From: a bacterium
GTDB lineage: Bacteria > Desulfobacterota > Deferrisomatia > Deferrisomatales > BM512
Assembly (NCBI GenBank): GCA_004322275.1
Contig: SCTA01000005.1
Span: 1 to 64,000, forward strand
DNA length: 64,000 nucleotides
Direction of reading: 5' to 3'
Position numbers and translations under genes: made by a program. The notes below the pieces were generated by a model. It searched no databases. It worked only from the letters and a program-made list of their open reading frames with translations, and was not told the origin of the DNA. Below, one piece after another: positions 27,701 to 36,367 of this stretch (within the stretch, counting starts at the first letter, position 1; the number at the start of each line of letters is the position of its first letter).

Positions 27701-29797
27701 GTCGCCTACTGGAACCCGGCGCTTCTCACCGGCGAGAACGGCAAGGCCACCATCCGCTTCACCCTTCCCGACCAGATGAGTTCTTTTAGGGTGTTCGTGG
27801 TCGCCTGCGACAAGGGTAGCGCTTTCGGAAACGCCGAAAGGCAGCTTCGCGTCTCCAAACCCTTTTACCTCGAACCCGGCCTCCCTCGTTTCTTCACTAA
27901 AGGAGACACCTTCCGTTTCAAGGTCGCCGCTTTCAACCAGACCTCCGAAAGCGGAGCGCTGGAGTTCTCGCTCTCACAAAAAGGCGGCCTCGCCGTGTCG
28001 ACGGAGCAGAAAAGCTACCCGGTGAAGGCGATGGACCGCGTGGACGTTGCTGTTTCCGGACGAGCAGAGAAACCCGGCGACTCGGTCCTTCTCTTTTCGG
28101 GTGCTTTCGGCAGCCGCCGAGACGCCGTGGAAATGACTCTGCCGGTTAGGACTCCCCACGTCTCCGGGCAGGAGACGTGGTACGGAACCCTGAAGGGCAA
28201 GGCCAACCTGGCTCCCGCGCTCTCGGAAACGCAGAAGGGACTGGCGGCGGACCCGGAGCTCCTCGCGGAGACCAGGGCCGTGCTCACGCTTTCCTCCTCT
28301 CCCTTCCTGAGGATGACCGAGGGGCTTCGCTACCTTCTCCAGTACCCTTACGGCTGCGTTGAGCAGACTTCTTCGGGAGTCATGCCTCTCGCCGTAATGA
28401 AAGGGCTTCTCGCCAAGGGCGCGGTTCCCGGCATAAGGGCCGATGAAGCAGACCCCTTCCTCGAAAAGGGTGTCCAGCGACTCTTGGGCATGCAGACCTC
28501 CTCGGGCGGCTTCGGCTACTGGCCGGGAGACAGGGAGGCGAGCCCCTGGGGGACTTTCTACGCGCTTACGGCGCTCGCTGAGGCGAGGGACGCGGGGATG
28601 TCAATCCCGACGCCGGTAATTGAGCGCGCCGTCGAATACCTGAGGACGACCCGCATCACAAAGGAACCGGAGGAGGCGGGTGGCCCAGTGGCTCTCTACC
28701 TCCTTGCGAGACTCGGCGCGGCCAATTCCTCCGACTTCGCCCTCTTTAAGGACAAAATCGGCTCCATGGATTGGGAGCCGCGCATCCTCACCCTGCTCGC
28801 GGCTTCCTACGGGAATTTCATGGCGACCGGGGAACTTGCGGAAAGCGCCAAAAAGGCGGTCTCTTCGCCACGGAAGGATTCCTACTACGCGCATGATTTT
28901 CATGCTCAGTACCGCTCTGACGCCCTCTCGCTTCTTCTGCTCGACCGCGCCGCGCCGGAGAGCGGGGAGGCGGCCAAGGCGGCAGTAAAACTGCTGGAAT
29001 CTCGGAGCAAAGAGGGGAACTGGTACCGCACCAGCGATACCGGCTGGGCTCTTTCCGCCCTTGCCCGCCACTTCATGGCGGAAAGCCCCTCCAGCGGGCA
29101 GGTGAGCGTCACCGTGCTTCTGCCGGGCGAAGGGGAAAAAACTGTCTCCCTTCCCTCTCAGGGCTACACGGAGATCTCCGTACCAGTCGCCTCTCTTCTT
29201 GCAAACCCGAGCCTCTCCATGTCTTCCGACCCCGCCAGGGAGATACTCTACTCCCTCAGACTCGTTTTCCCGCGCGCGGATTACGCCAAAGGCGGCCACG
29301 AGGGCGGGTTTCAGATTTCCAAGCGTTATGAAACGGTCGAAGGTTCGCAGAAGATCAAGGTCGGAGATCTCGTCAAGGTGACGGTCGAGTTTTCCGGCCC
29401 GGAAAGGGATTCCCGGTTTGTGGTTCTCGACGACCCTCTGCCCGCGGGTCTTGTCGCGATAAACACCGCCTTCAAGACGGAGGAGGCTCTGCCCTCCGAC
29501 AACGACGCCCAAAACTCCGGCGGTCAAAACAACGAGGGTTACTGGTACTCCTTCTGGAATCCCGAGGGATTTTACCGCTTCGTCCCCGACCACCTGGAGC
29601 TTCGCAACGACAGGGTGACGGCCTTCCGCGCCTCTATATGGACCTGGCGTGAGAACCCCTACCGTTTCACCTACTACGCCCGGGCGGTGTGCGAAGGGGT
29701 ATTCGTTATCCCTCCGACGAAGGTCGAGCGCATGTACGAGCCTGAGATAAACGGCTACACGCCGGCTTCGGCGCTCACCATCGAAGGCCGTCCGTAG
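24710..29797 (+). CDS. Bacterial alpha-2-macroglobulin with intact thioester motif
   Basis: The protein has 1,695 residues, the usual size for the long bacterial form. A signal peptide (about 1-27, ending AAAQ) is present without a lipobox Cys at the cleavage site. N-terminal Ig-like/MG domains include the FTERGVYRPGDKVFFKG motif (about residue 405) typical of the family. The central A2M domain shows AYWNPALLTGENGKATIRFTLPDQMSSFR-type features. The thioester signature YPYGCVEQ has Cys1216 and Gln1219 in place, followed by the alpha-toroid thioester domain with repeated GGFGYW segments and a receptor-binding-like C-terminus. Family members trap proteases covalently in the periplasm. The next gene is PBP1C, 15 bases on, the classic partner thought to repair peptidoglycan after breach. 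Confidence 0.95.
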   Translation: MFSWRLFNRIALSLLFAACLLAVPAAAQPGSQFTITGIEVKECCEAGRTVSITFSDKITANDAYSRLHFVPPVPSANEKLSSDDKVLIVHGQFRTGTTYSVRFSGGFVSASGKPYVASRQSFEVPHLPPALRFSGLGSVVERNSRQLVHFDVLNVDSTLLETVTVPPLTALALGFYGGKKTWDIESAASVSDLFKKELPGDSPLRAGVYEISQRKDVFDTKGKEDFEQSFSIPLSERPDKAKGQIVLARVLDNAKGKNTVSEPSIFNITDLGATLVSSNRETLVWVTSLTTGLPVKNVKIFAVCQDGWIFEAGNTDADGVLNIQGGDKNGVRVARTQSFLRKGLAESLESGTFPCLPDKIEAILAVTGDDVAIAATPANPAWRISFPGIRQTSSPSEQPRPANAQIFTERGVYRPGDKVFFKGTVRRYREGAIEPPAGDACNLEITDSRGRKIHESETPLSAFGTASGEFIVPPSSPLGEYRIEMRLKEGGQSAVTTFRVEEFQPPRHFARVGFAQEKRKDDSYVNRTVEMTFLKVTVEGGYYAGGPVKNGRVRWQLTYGPSAHQVADYEDYIFGHEGDRDTGERAEPLESGESFLDASGKLSLEFPVSREVLSGERNLVVSATVLDFDGKAASTTQSWQAPIPYQIGIMSHPGSISAEQEQQLRAIVIEKDGERIAKGTLSVEVLRQSWNYFRKRNLSGNEYWVSEQVWKRSSLTEVDISDSVAKYSVAFDWGGEYLVRFSYRAEDGGVYSSATRYNVNWGSWEDSYSSRDEQRYTKVSLAPDRNQYKPGQTARLRIGARRKATAYLYTLERQGILEYKVYTPKDGMQELEVKIKKDHLPNVFASLVGTIPRGSFPVYSGKIDDGFPTFMHGVTNLQVVTKSTGITVEIAPEKKILEAEPGQEVTLTLAATAEGSAGVQAELAVAVVDESVLALTGYRTPDLKGLTRFDIPLGVFLTDLRLFMLPQTPYRTVRNEALTGGSEGDGAPLETRKRFEPVAYWNPALLTGENGKATIRFTLPDQMSSFRVFVVACDKGSAFGNAERQLRVSKPFYLEPGLPRFFTKGDTFRFKVAAFNQTSESGALEFSLSQKGGLAVSTEQKSYPVKAMDRVDVAVSGRAEKPGDSVLLFSGAFGSRRDAVEMTLPVRTPHVSGQETWYGTLKGKANLAPALSETQKGLAADPELLAETRAVLTLSSSPFLRMTEGLRYLLQYPYGCVEQTSSGVMPLAVMKGLLAKGAVPGIRADEADPFLEKGVQRLLGMQTSSGGFGYWPGDREASPWGTFYALTALAEARDAGMSIPTPVIERAVEYLRTTRITKEPEEAGGPVALYLLARLGAANSSDFALFKDKIGSMDWEPRILTLLAASYGNFMATGELAESAKKAVSSPRKDSYYAHDFHAQYRSDALSLLLLDRAAPESGEAAKAAVKLLESRSKEGNWYRTSDTGWALSALARHFMAESPSSGQVSVTVLLPGEGEKTVSLPSQGYTEISVPVASLLANPSLSMSSDPAREILYSLRLVFPRADYAKGGHEGGFQISKRYETVEGSQKIKVGDLVKVTVEFSGPERDSRFVVLDDPLPAGLVAINTAFKTEEALPSDNDAQNSGGQNNEGYWYSFWNPEGFYRFVPDHLELRNDRVTAFRASIWTWRENPYRFTYYARAVCEGVFVIPPTKVERMYEPEINGYTPASALTIEGRP

Positions 29798-29812
29798 CAA
29801 CCGAGGCTCAAG

Positions 29813-32227
29813 ATGCTATCAGACGGGGCCGGGACTTCAAAAGAAACTGGTGCGCCGGGAAAGCTTGGCCGGAAACGGTTTTGGCTTTGGTCCCGGGCGC
29901 TACTTTTCGCCCTTATGCTTTTCGGTGGTTATGCTGCATGGCTGCGTCTTGAGCCGCTGACTCGTCCCTCTCTGCCCGAGCTTGAGATAGCTCCGACGCT
30001 ATTTTTAACTGACTGCAACGGAAGGCCCCTTCGCTCGGTAACCGACGAGAAATGGCGCCGCCATCTCCCCCTCGTCCAGAAAGATATCCCCGATATAGTG
30101 CGCAAAGCCTTCATCGCGGCCGAAGACTCGCGCTTTTATTACCATCCCGGTTTCGACCCCATCGCCATCGCGCGCGCGTCCTTTTACAATTTCCGCTCCG
30201 GGAGAGTCGTCTCCGGCGCTTCGACCATAACCCAGCAGCTCGTCAAATCCACGCATCCGGGGGAAGCCCGCACTTTCGAGCGAAAATTTCTGGAGATTAT
30301 CGAGAGCGTCAGGGTTGAATGGCTGCTTTCCAAGGAAGAGATACTGACCCGGTATCTAAACCGGGTCGATCTTGCAAATAACCTCATCGGCGTTGAGGCG
30401 GCTTCGCGCTCTTATTTCGGCAAAAAAGCCGCAGAACTGAGCCCCGTCGAGGCAGCCACCCTTGCAGCCCTGCCCAAGGCTCCCACGCGCTTCGACCCGT
30501 GGGGGCCGCACCCAGAACGACTGATCGCTCGCCGGGACCTGGTTCTTGGCCAAATGGCAGATAACGGAGTAATTACAGAGGAAGAGGCAGAAAAGGCGAA
30601 GGAACAACCGCTGGATGTTCTTTCCGCGGGCCCGCCAGAAGGTGCTCCCCACCTTACTGATTATCTCCTTGGGTTCGGCCGCCTTTCGGGACGCACCGGC
30701 GAAACGGCGCTGACCATTGACCTTGACATCCAGAAGATCCTGATTGACGCACTCGCCTCCAACCGCCACCGCCTCAAGGCTTCCGGGGCTTCCCAAGCGG
30801 CGGGTTTAATAATCGACAACCGCACTATGGGAGTAAGGGCTCTGGTTGGCTCCTTTGAATACTCGCCGCGCGATCAGGGGTTCGTCAACGGGGCTCTGGC
30901 CCGGAGGTCTGCTGGCTCCACCCTCAAACCCTTTCTCTACGCCGCCGCGATGGAGCAGGGCTATACTCCCGCCTCGGTGCTCGACGACTTTGAACAGGCC
31001 TTCCGGAGCGACGAGGGTGAGTACCTCCCTCTGAACTACGACCGGAAGTCAAACGGCCCGGTCAACCTGCGTATGGCCCTGGGAAAATCCCTTAACCTGC
31101 CCGCCGTGCATCTCCTTAACGAACTAGGGCAGGAACGCGTTTACAAGATTTTGGGACTCCTCAACCTTCTTCCCTACGAGGCCCCGCCGCCCGATTACTA
31201 CGGTCTCGGCCTCGCGGTAGGCAATCCTGAGGTGCGCCTGATCGACCTGGCGGCGGCTTACGCCGTGCTTGCGAACGCAGGAGACTACCGACCGGTATCA
31301 TTTCTAAAGGAGGGAGCTGAGGCAATTCCGCGAAGAATTTTCTCAACCGAGGCTACTGCTCTGGTAACCAACGTCCTCAGCGATACCCTTGTGCGCTCTT
31401 CGGCGTTCGCCAATTTTCCACCTCCCGCGCCGCTTGCCTTGAAGACCGGGACCTCTACCCATTACCGCGACGGCTGGACGGTCGGCTACACCCCCGAATA
31501 CACCGTGGCGATATGGGTGGGCAATTTCGACGGGAGGGAAACGGCAACGCTTTTCGGAGGGCATGGCGCAGGACCGGTTTTTACCGACGTGATGAGAGGG
31601 CTTTACCCCGGCGCTCCTCCGCCTACCTTCCGCCTTCCAGACACAGTAGTGCTCCGTGAGGTTTGCGCCCAGTCGGGTGTTAACCCGACGCCGCTCTGCC
31701 TGGAGAGAAAGACTGAACTCTTCATAGTGGGGAACGAGCCGGAAGGGCTATGCGCCTACCACGAACAGGGCGACGGGCACGATCTGCCCATGAAATTCGC
31801 GGGGTGGCTCGACAAGCGTCACTCAGAGGGAAGGGAGAGCAGGTACAGGCTAGCCGGCCTTCCCTCGAATCTCGACAAACTTTTCATACCTCCTCTCCCG
31901 GATAAGCCGGCGCGCTACTCGGGTCCGGTGAGGATAGGAGCCCCTGACGAAGTTCCCCGCATGACGCCTGAAACTTACCTTAGCATAGTCTATCCCCTGG
32001 ACGGAGACCGCTACATTCTCACCCCCGGCGAGGAATCTGTGGAGCTTCGGTTTGAGGCATCTCTTCGCGATCCGGCTGAGAAAATCGACTGGTATGTGGA
32101 CGGGAAGGAAGCTGGCAGCGCCGGTCCGCCCTATACGCTCTACTGGAATGCGGGAAGGGGCCGCCACCGCATCATGGCCGTCGACGGAAACGGCTTCGGC
32201 CAGACGATCGAAGTAAGCGTGGAATAA
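29813..32227 (+). CDS. pbpC: Penicillin-binding protein 1C (bifunctional transglycosylase/transpeptidase)
   Basis: The protein has 804 residues with one N-terminal membrane anchor (~24-43). The GT51 transglycosylase domain carries catalytic Glu104 in AAEDSRFYYHPG and the GASTITQQLVK motif at ~135-145. The transpeptidase domain has SxxK at Ser369-Lys372, SxN at Ser426-Asn428 and KTGT at 544-547, all intact. The C-terminal ~90 residues fit the Ig-like PBP1C C-terminal domain (BiPBP_C), with ISIVYPLDGD-type strands. It polymerises and cross-links peptidoglycan from the periplasmic face. GAGG lies just before the ATG. The tight link with alpha-2-macroglobulin is known from many Gram-negatives and supports the assignment. 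Confidence 0.95.
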   Translation: MLSDGAGTSKETGAPGKLGRKRFWLWSRALLFALMLFGGYAAWLRLEPLTRPSLPELEIAPTLFLTDCNGRPLRSVTDEKWRRHLPLVQKDIPDIVRKAFIAAEDSRFYYHPGFDPIAIARASFYNFRSGRVVSGASTITQQLVKSTHPGEARTFERKFLEIIESVRVEWLLSKEEILTRYLNRVDLANNLIGVEAASRSYFGKKAAELSPVEAATLAALPKAPTRFDPWGPHPERLIARRDLVLGQMADNGVITEEEAEKAKEQPLDVLSAGPPEGAPHLTDYLLGFGRLSGRTGETALTIDLDIQKILIDALASNRHRLKASGASQAAGLIIDNRTMGVRALVGSFEYSPRDQGFVNGALARRSAGSTLKPFLYAAAMEQGYTPASVLDDFEQAFRSDEGEYLPLNYDRKSNGPVNLRMALGKSLNLPAVHLLNELGQERVYKILGLLNLLPYEAPPPDYYGLGLAVGNPEVRLIDLAAAYAVLANAGDYRPVSFLKEGAEAIPRRIFSTEATALVTNVLSDTLVRSSAFANFPPPAPLALKTGTSTHYRDGWTVGYTPEYTVAIWVGNFDGRETATLFGGHGAGPVFTDVMRGLYPGAPPPTFRLPDTVVLREVCAQSGVNPTPLCLERKTELFIVGNEPEGLCAYHEQGDGHDLPMKFAGWLDKRHSEGRESRYRLAGLPSNLDKLFIPPLPDKPARYSGPVRIGAPDEVPRMTPETYLSIVYPLDGDRYILTPGEESVELRFEASLRDPAEKIDWYVDGKEAGSAGPPYTLYWNAGRGRHRIMAVDGNGFGQTIEVSVE

Positions 32228-32336
32228 ATACCCCGGAGACAGAGTGGATCAGTCCTCCGCCGGTGAGCCCCGAATATGGCAGACAAACCGCGTTAAAACC
32301 CGTGTTTTTGCGTGAAGGCGGCGGGCCGGGGTTTGC

Positions 32337-33041
32337 TCAGGTCAGTGCGGCCAGCTCCCGGAAGCGTAGCGCTTCGCCCGGCCCCTTCGCCTCTTCTTCG
32401 TGCTTGAAGAAGACGAAGCATTTCTCCAGATTCCTTGCGCGGATTCGCTTTGCCCATTCCGCGAGGTCCCCTTCTGTGTAATTCGAGCGGCGAAGACGAA
32501 GGTAGCCCCAGTTCGCTAAGCCGGATATATCGTTCAACGGCGCTTCGTCGGTGTCGGCGGTACAGAGGCAGTGGCCGCCGCTTTCGAGGAGCCCGGTTAC
32601 GCCTCCTTCGAGCCAGTCCGGGTTCCGAAACTCGAAGGCGCAGCGGAAATTTCCGGGGATGAGGCGCAGAAAATCCTCAAGCCGGGGAAGATTCGCCCGG
32701 AAGTTGGCGGGAAACTGGAAGAGGACCGCCCCTAGCTTGTCCCTGAGGGCCGGGATGGTCCGAAAGAAGTAATCCGTTTCCTGCTCCACCTCCTTCAGCC
32801 GCTTTCTGTGCGTTATTACCTGCGGCGTCTTGAGGGCGAAGACGAAATCCGAAGGCACCTGCTTCACCCAGGAGGCGAGAACCTCCCTGGTGGGCATGTG
32901 ATAGAAGGTGTAGTTAATCTCGACCGCGCCCAGCCGCTCGCCGTAGAAGCGCAGCATCTCCTTCGGGTCGATATCCCCGGGGTAGAAGAGTCCCCGCCAT
33001 TCCTTGTGCGCGTAGCCGCTGGTGCCGACGTGAATTTTCAT
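32337..33041 (-). CDS. DUF72 (YecE-like) TIM-barrel protein
   Basis: The protein has 234 residues from the ATG at 33041; upstream in-frame starts lie in the ligase gene and would add an implausible basic extension. The N-terminus MKIHVGTSGYAHKEW and the motifs FYGERLGAVEINYTFY, FAFEFRNPDW-type (here CAFEFRNPDWLEGG) and the LRLRRSNYTE strand are characteristic of DUF72. The family is TIM-barrel-like, and its biochemical role is unknown. Its start overlaps the stop of the ligase gene (ATGA), so it is the last gene of the end-joining operon. This coupling hints at a DNA repair or nucleic acid role, which is inference. Confidence 0.88.
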   Translation of the reverse strand: MKIHVGTSGYAHKEWRGLFYPGDIDPKEMLRFYGERLGAVEINYTFYHMPTREVLASWVKQVPSDFVFALKTPQVITHRKRLKEVEQETDYFFRTIPALRDKLGAVLFQFPANFRANLPRLEDFLRLIPGNFRCAFEFRNPDWLEGGVTGLLESGGHCLCTADTDEAPLNDISGLANWGYLRLRRSNYTEGDLAEWAKRIRARNLEKCFVFFKHEEEAKGPGEALRFRELAALT

Positions 33042-34636
33042 CCCTCTACCTCGCGGATTGCTTCGCTTGCGGGTTTGTCGTCGCGCATCCTCAAAAAGAC
33101 AGGGTGCCTGAGGAGTCCCTCTTCGGTCCATTCCGTGAAGGCCACCTCGCAGACAAGTTCCGGCCGCACCCAGGTGGCCGGGGCGTTGGTCTCCGGCGCG
33201 GCCTTGAAGGGGCAATCCTGCTGAATCAGGGGCTCCAAACGCTCGTAGATCCTTTTCAGGTCTTCCTCGCCGAACCCTCCTCCCGAATGGCCGATGGAAA
33301 CAAGCTCGCCCCCTTCGTAAACCCCGAGAATCAGCGAGCCGAAATAGCGCCTCCCCCCTCGCGGCGAGGTGAACCCTCCGATCACCGCGTCCTGCGTCCG
33401 CTGTCTCTTGAGCTTCAGCCAGTGGCGGCTTCGCACCCCCGCCCGGTAAGCGCTCAGGCCGTGCTTGGCGACGATGCCTTCGAGCCCCTTTGCCAGCGCG
33501 ACCCTGAAGAACAGCAGCCCGTCCTTCCTGACGTGATCGCTAAAGCGGATGCGCTGGGAATGGGGGAGAATCTTTTTCAGAAGCTCCTTCCTTTTGACCA
33601 GCGGAACTCCGGTAAGGTCGCGCCCCTCAAGATAGAGGAGGTCGAAGACGTAGTAGAGGAGATACCCCTTTCCGGCTTTGGAGTAGTTTTGCAGCAGCTG
33701 AAAATCGGGCTGCCCCTTTTCGTCCACGGCTACGATCTCGCCGTCGAGCACCGCCTCGAACCGAAGATCGCGTAGCGCCTCCGCGACGGGGGCGAATTTC
33801 TCGCTTAGCGAAAGGAGGTTGCGGGAGTAGAGAGAGACCTCGCCGCCCCGGACTTCGGCGATGGCCCGGTACCCGTCCCATTTCACCTCGAAGAGCCACT
33901 CCGGATTGTCGAAGGGCTCCTTCGCGGTGGTCGCCAGCATTGGCCGGACCAGGTGAGGCATCGGCCCCTGCGGAGCGCCGCCAAGCTCTTCGCTCTCCAG
34001 CGTCTCCCGGAGACGGACGGCGTCTGCCTTCCTTTGCGCGGAGGGCTTCCCCGTCTTTTCTTCGAGTAGCTCTTCGAGGCTCCTTCCCGACGCGACCGAG
34101 CGGTTCTCCGAAAGAATCTCTTCCCTGCTCGCGTGGCTGTCCTTCTTCTTCAGAAGGAGCCACGATTTTTCGTCTTTCCGCGTCTTCACGAGAGCGAATT
34201 CGCCCCGGAGCTTCTCGCCTTCGAGAACGAACTTGAAATCCCCCTTCCGAAGCCCCTCAAGCAGGAGTTTTTCGCCCTCCGCTCCCTCCGGCGCGGCGGG
34301 GTGGCGGTAAAAACCCCTGTCCCAGATGATTACGCCCCCCGCGCCGTAATTGCCCTCGGGGATAACGCCCTCGAAATCCCTGTAATCGAGAGGGTGGTCC
34401 TCGACTATCACAGCCAGCCTCTTCACCGCCGGGTCCAGCGAAGGCCCCTTCGGGCAGGCCCAGCTCTTGAGAACTCCTTCCAGCTCGAAGCGAAGATCGT
34501 AATGGAGAGCGCGGGCCGCGTGCTTGTGGACGACGAAGCGCAGCCGCCCCTCGCCGGGGCTCTCCTTCGGCCCCGGTTCGGGAGTCTCTCCGAATTTCCG
34601 TTTGGCTGCGTATTCTTCAAGTCCCTTGTCGGCCAT
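33038..34636 (-). CDS. ligD: ATP-dependent DNA ligase with N-terminal 3'-phosphoesterase domain (LigD PE-LIG)
   Basis: The protein has 532 residues. The phosphoesterase domain covers ~10-165; residues equivalent to the known active site are present: His39, His45, Asp47, Arg49 and His81 in EDHPLDYRDFEG. The adenylating ligase domain starts near 225 with nucleophile Lys252 in FEVKWDGYRA. Ligase motifs follow: LDGEIVAVDEKG, YYVFDLLYLEG, GLEGIVAKHG and HWLKLKRQ. A C-terminal OB-fold completes it. In non-homologous end joining the PE domain trims 3' ends and LIG seals nicks. The polymerase domain, fused in many LigD proteins, is encoded by the gene just upstream, 19 bases away. Confidence 0.95.
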   Translation of the reverse strand: MADKGLEEYAAKRKFGETPEPGPKESPGEGRLRFVVHKHAARALHYDLRFELEGVLKSWACPKGPSLDPAVKRLAVIVEDHPLDYRDFEGVIPEGNYGAGGVIIWDRGFYRHPAAPEGAEGEKLLLEGLRKGDFKFVLEGEKLRGEFALVKTRKDEKSWLLLKKKDSHASREEILSENRSVASGRSLEELLEEKTGKPSAQRKADAVRLRETLESEELGGAPQGPMPHLVRPMLATTAKEPFDNPEWLFEVKWDGYRAIAEVRGGEVSLYSRNLLSLSEKFAPVAEALRDLRFEAVLDGEIVAVDEKGQPDFQLLQNYSKAGKGYLLYYVFDLLYLEGRDLTGVPLVKRKELLKKILPHSQRIRFSDHVRKDGLLFFRVALAKGLEGIVAKHGLSAYRAGVRSRHWLKLKRQRTQDAVIGGFTSPRGGRRYFGSLILGVYEGGELVSIGHSGGGFGEEDLKRIYERLEPLIQQDCPFKAAPETNAPATWVRPELVCEVAFTEWTEEGLLRHPVFLRMRDDKPASEAIREVEG

Positions 34637-34655
34637 CTCCGGCGGTTTCCTTCGC

Positions 34656-35561
34656 TTACAGGTGGGGCAGCGTCTGTTTTATCGTGAGCAGTTCCCGGAA
34701 GAGGTCGCCCTTCTCCCCTGCACGCCGAAGCGCCTCCTCGTGACTTACCGGCAGCTTTTCCGGGTCTCCCTCCGCCGCCAGGGCTTCCAGCTCTTCCCAG
34801 CCGAGGGGGAAGGAGACGAAGGGCGCTTCCCGCGCCCGCAGGGAATAGACGCAGATCGTCGTCTTTTTCGGGTCGTTCTGCTCCCAGTTGATGAAGACCC
34901 TCCCGGCGCGCTCCGTTTTCGCCATTTTCGCCGTCACGAGGTCCGGGTATTTTTTCTCCACCGTCAGCGCAACTGCCCGCGAAAAGGTCTTGGTGTCCTC
35001 GAAGGCCGCCCCCGGCAGATTAAGCGGCATATAGACGTGAAGACCCTTCTGGCCCGAGGTCTTGACGAAGCTTTCGAGACCGAGCCGGTCAAAGAGGCCG
35101 CGCAGGATGAGCGCGACCCTTGCGCAGTCGAGTAGGTCCGCCCCCTCGCCGGGGTCAAGGTCGAAGACGACATAATCGGGCGTCGCGGGAGATTGTGCCC
35201 TTGCCAGAGGCACGTGGAGTTCGAGGGTAGCGAGGTTGGCCGCCCAGATGAGGGTCGGGAGGTCGTTGACGAGGCAGACCGTCATCCGCTCGCCCTCCTC
35301 ACGGAGGATTTCGCCCGTCTCCACCCACGCCGGACGGTGGGAGGGGCAGCGCTTCTCGAAGAAGTACTCCCCCTCCACCCCGTCGGGATAGCGCTTAAGA
35401 GTGAGCGCCCGGTCTTTCAGATGGGGCAGGATGAACTCCGAGATGCGGCGGTAATACTCGATTACCTGCGCCTTCGAGAAATTGCAGGAAGGATAGAGGA
35501 TTTTTTCGAGGTTCGAGAGGGAGAGCTGACGCCCGGAAATCTCGACGGCGCTTTTGCTCAC
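34656..35561 (-). CDS. Stand-alone LigD-type polymerase (archaeo-eukaryotic primase family)
   Basis: The protein has 301 residues and starts with GTG, whose GTGA overlaps the stop of the Ku gene. The primase-polymerase fold shows the metal-binding pair Asp134-x-Asp136 in VVFDLDPGEG, the nucleotide-binding SGQKGLHVYMPL motif, and FINWEQNDPKKTT near the third acidic residue. The N-terminus (LSNLEKILYP) matches LigD POL domains. Such enzymes fill gaps and add ribonucleotides at broken ends. Having POL as a separate protein rather than fused to PE-LIG is a known but less common arrangement. Confidence 0.94.
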   Translation of the reverse strand: MSKSAVEISGRQLSLSNLEKILYPSCNFSKAQVIEYYRRISEFILPHLKDRALTLKRYPDGVEGEYFFEKRCPSHRPAWVETGEILREEGERMTVCLVNDLPTLIWAANLATLELHVPLARAQSPATPDYVVFDLDPGEGADLLDCARVALILRGLFDRLGLESFVKTSGQKGLHVYMPLNLPGAAFEDTKTFSRAVALTVEKKYPDLVTAKMAKTERAGRVFINWEQNDPKKTTICVYSLRAREAPFVSFPLGWEELEALAAEGDPEKLPVSHEEALRRAGEKGDLFRELLTIKQTLPHL

Positions 35562-36367
35562 TGGTTCTTGTCCACGGCGCGCATCGCCTCTTCGAGCGCC
35601 GCCATCAGGTCGGGCGGGACAGCGCCCTCCTCCTCCACGACCTCGGGAGGCTGAACCGGGGTGGATTCCCTGGCTTTCTTCTCCAGAAGTCCATGGATTT
35701 TTTCCCGCCTTGCGTCGGCGTATTTGCCGGGGTCGAACTGGGCCGTCATCTTCCCGATGGTTTCCTTTATCCGGCTCTTCTCCTCGCCAAAGACAACACT
35801 TTCCTTAGGCGCAAGCTCGTCGCCGGGGAGCACCTCCGCGCTGTAGTGGAGAGTGACGAGGGCGAGCGCACCCTCCCTGCTGGTTACCGCCACGAGATAC
35901 TCCCTCTCGGCCAGCACGAACTTCGCGAGCCCCGCCCTGTTCGTCTGGCGCATCGCTTCGGCCAGCAGCCGGTAGGACTTTTCGCCTCCCTTCAGGGGAA
36001 CGAGATAATACGGGTGATCGAAGTAGACCGGATCCACCTCATTAAGATCGATGAACTCGATAATCTCTATCGTGCGGCTCCGCTCGGGCGAAACGGATTC
36101 CAGCTCCTCCTCCGTGACGGGCAGGTAGTTGCCGGGAGAAAGTTCGTAGCCCCGGACAATCTCCTCCGGGGGGACCATCGCTTCCTCGGCGGGACAGAAC
36201 ATTCTTCGCGCAAGCGGCGAATAATCAGCGTCGTGGAGCAGCCGGAAGGAGATTCGCCCAGGCGCGACCGCCCGGACCAGCCGGACAGGTATCGCCACGA
36301 GGCTGAAACTGACCGTCCCGCTCCAGATTCCATGCCCCGGCGGTGCGGGGGCCTTCTCCGCGCTCAT
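35558..36367 (-). CDS. ku: Ku-family DNA end-binding protein, paralogue 1
   Basis: The protein has 269 residues, normal for bacterial Ku. The start (GIWSGTVSFSLVAIPVRL) and the beta-barrel motifs RISFRLLHDADYSPL and IVRGYELSPGNYLPV are typical, as is the long KFVLAEREYLVAV segment. The C-terminal tail after ~215 is rich in Lys, Glu and Pro, as in Ku tails that recruit LigD. The protein forms rings on double-strand ends. Both ends overlap neighbours by four bases (ATGA with the second Ku, GTGA with the polymerase), so all are co-translated. Confidence 0.95.
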   Translation of the reverse strand: MSAEKAPAPPGHGIWSGTVSFSLVAIPVRLVRAVAPGRISFRLLHDADYSPLARRMFCPAEEAMVPPEEIVRGYELSPGNYLPVTEEELESVSPERSRTIEIIEFIDLNEVDPVYFDHPYYLVPLKGGEKSYRLLAEAMRQTNRAGLAKFVLAEREYLVAVTSREGALALVTLHYSAEVLPGDELAPKESVVFGEEKSRIKETIGKMTAQFDPGKYADARREKIHGLLEKKARESTPVQPPEVVEEEGAVPPDLMAALEEAMRAVDKNQ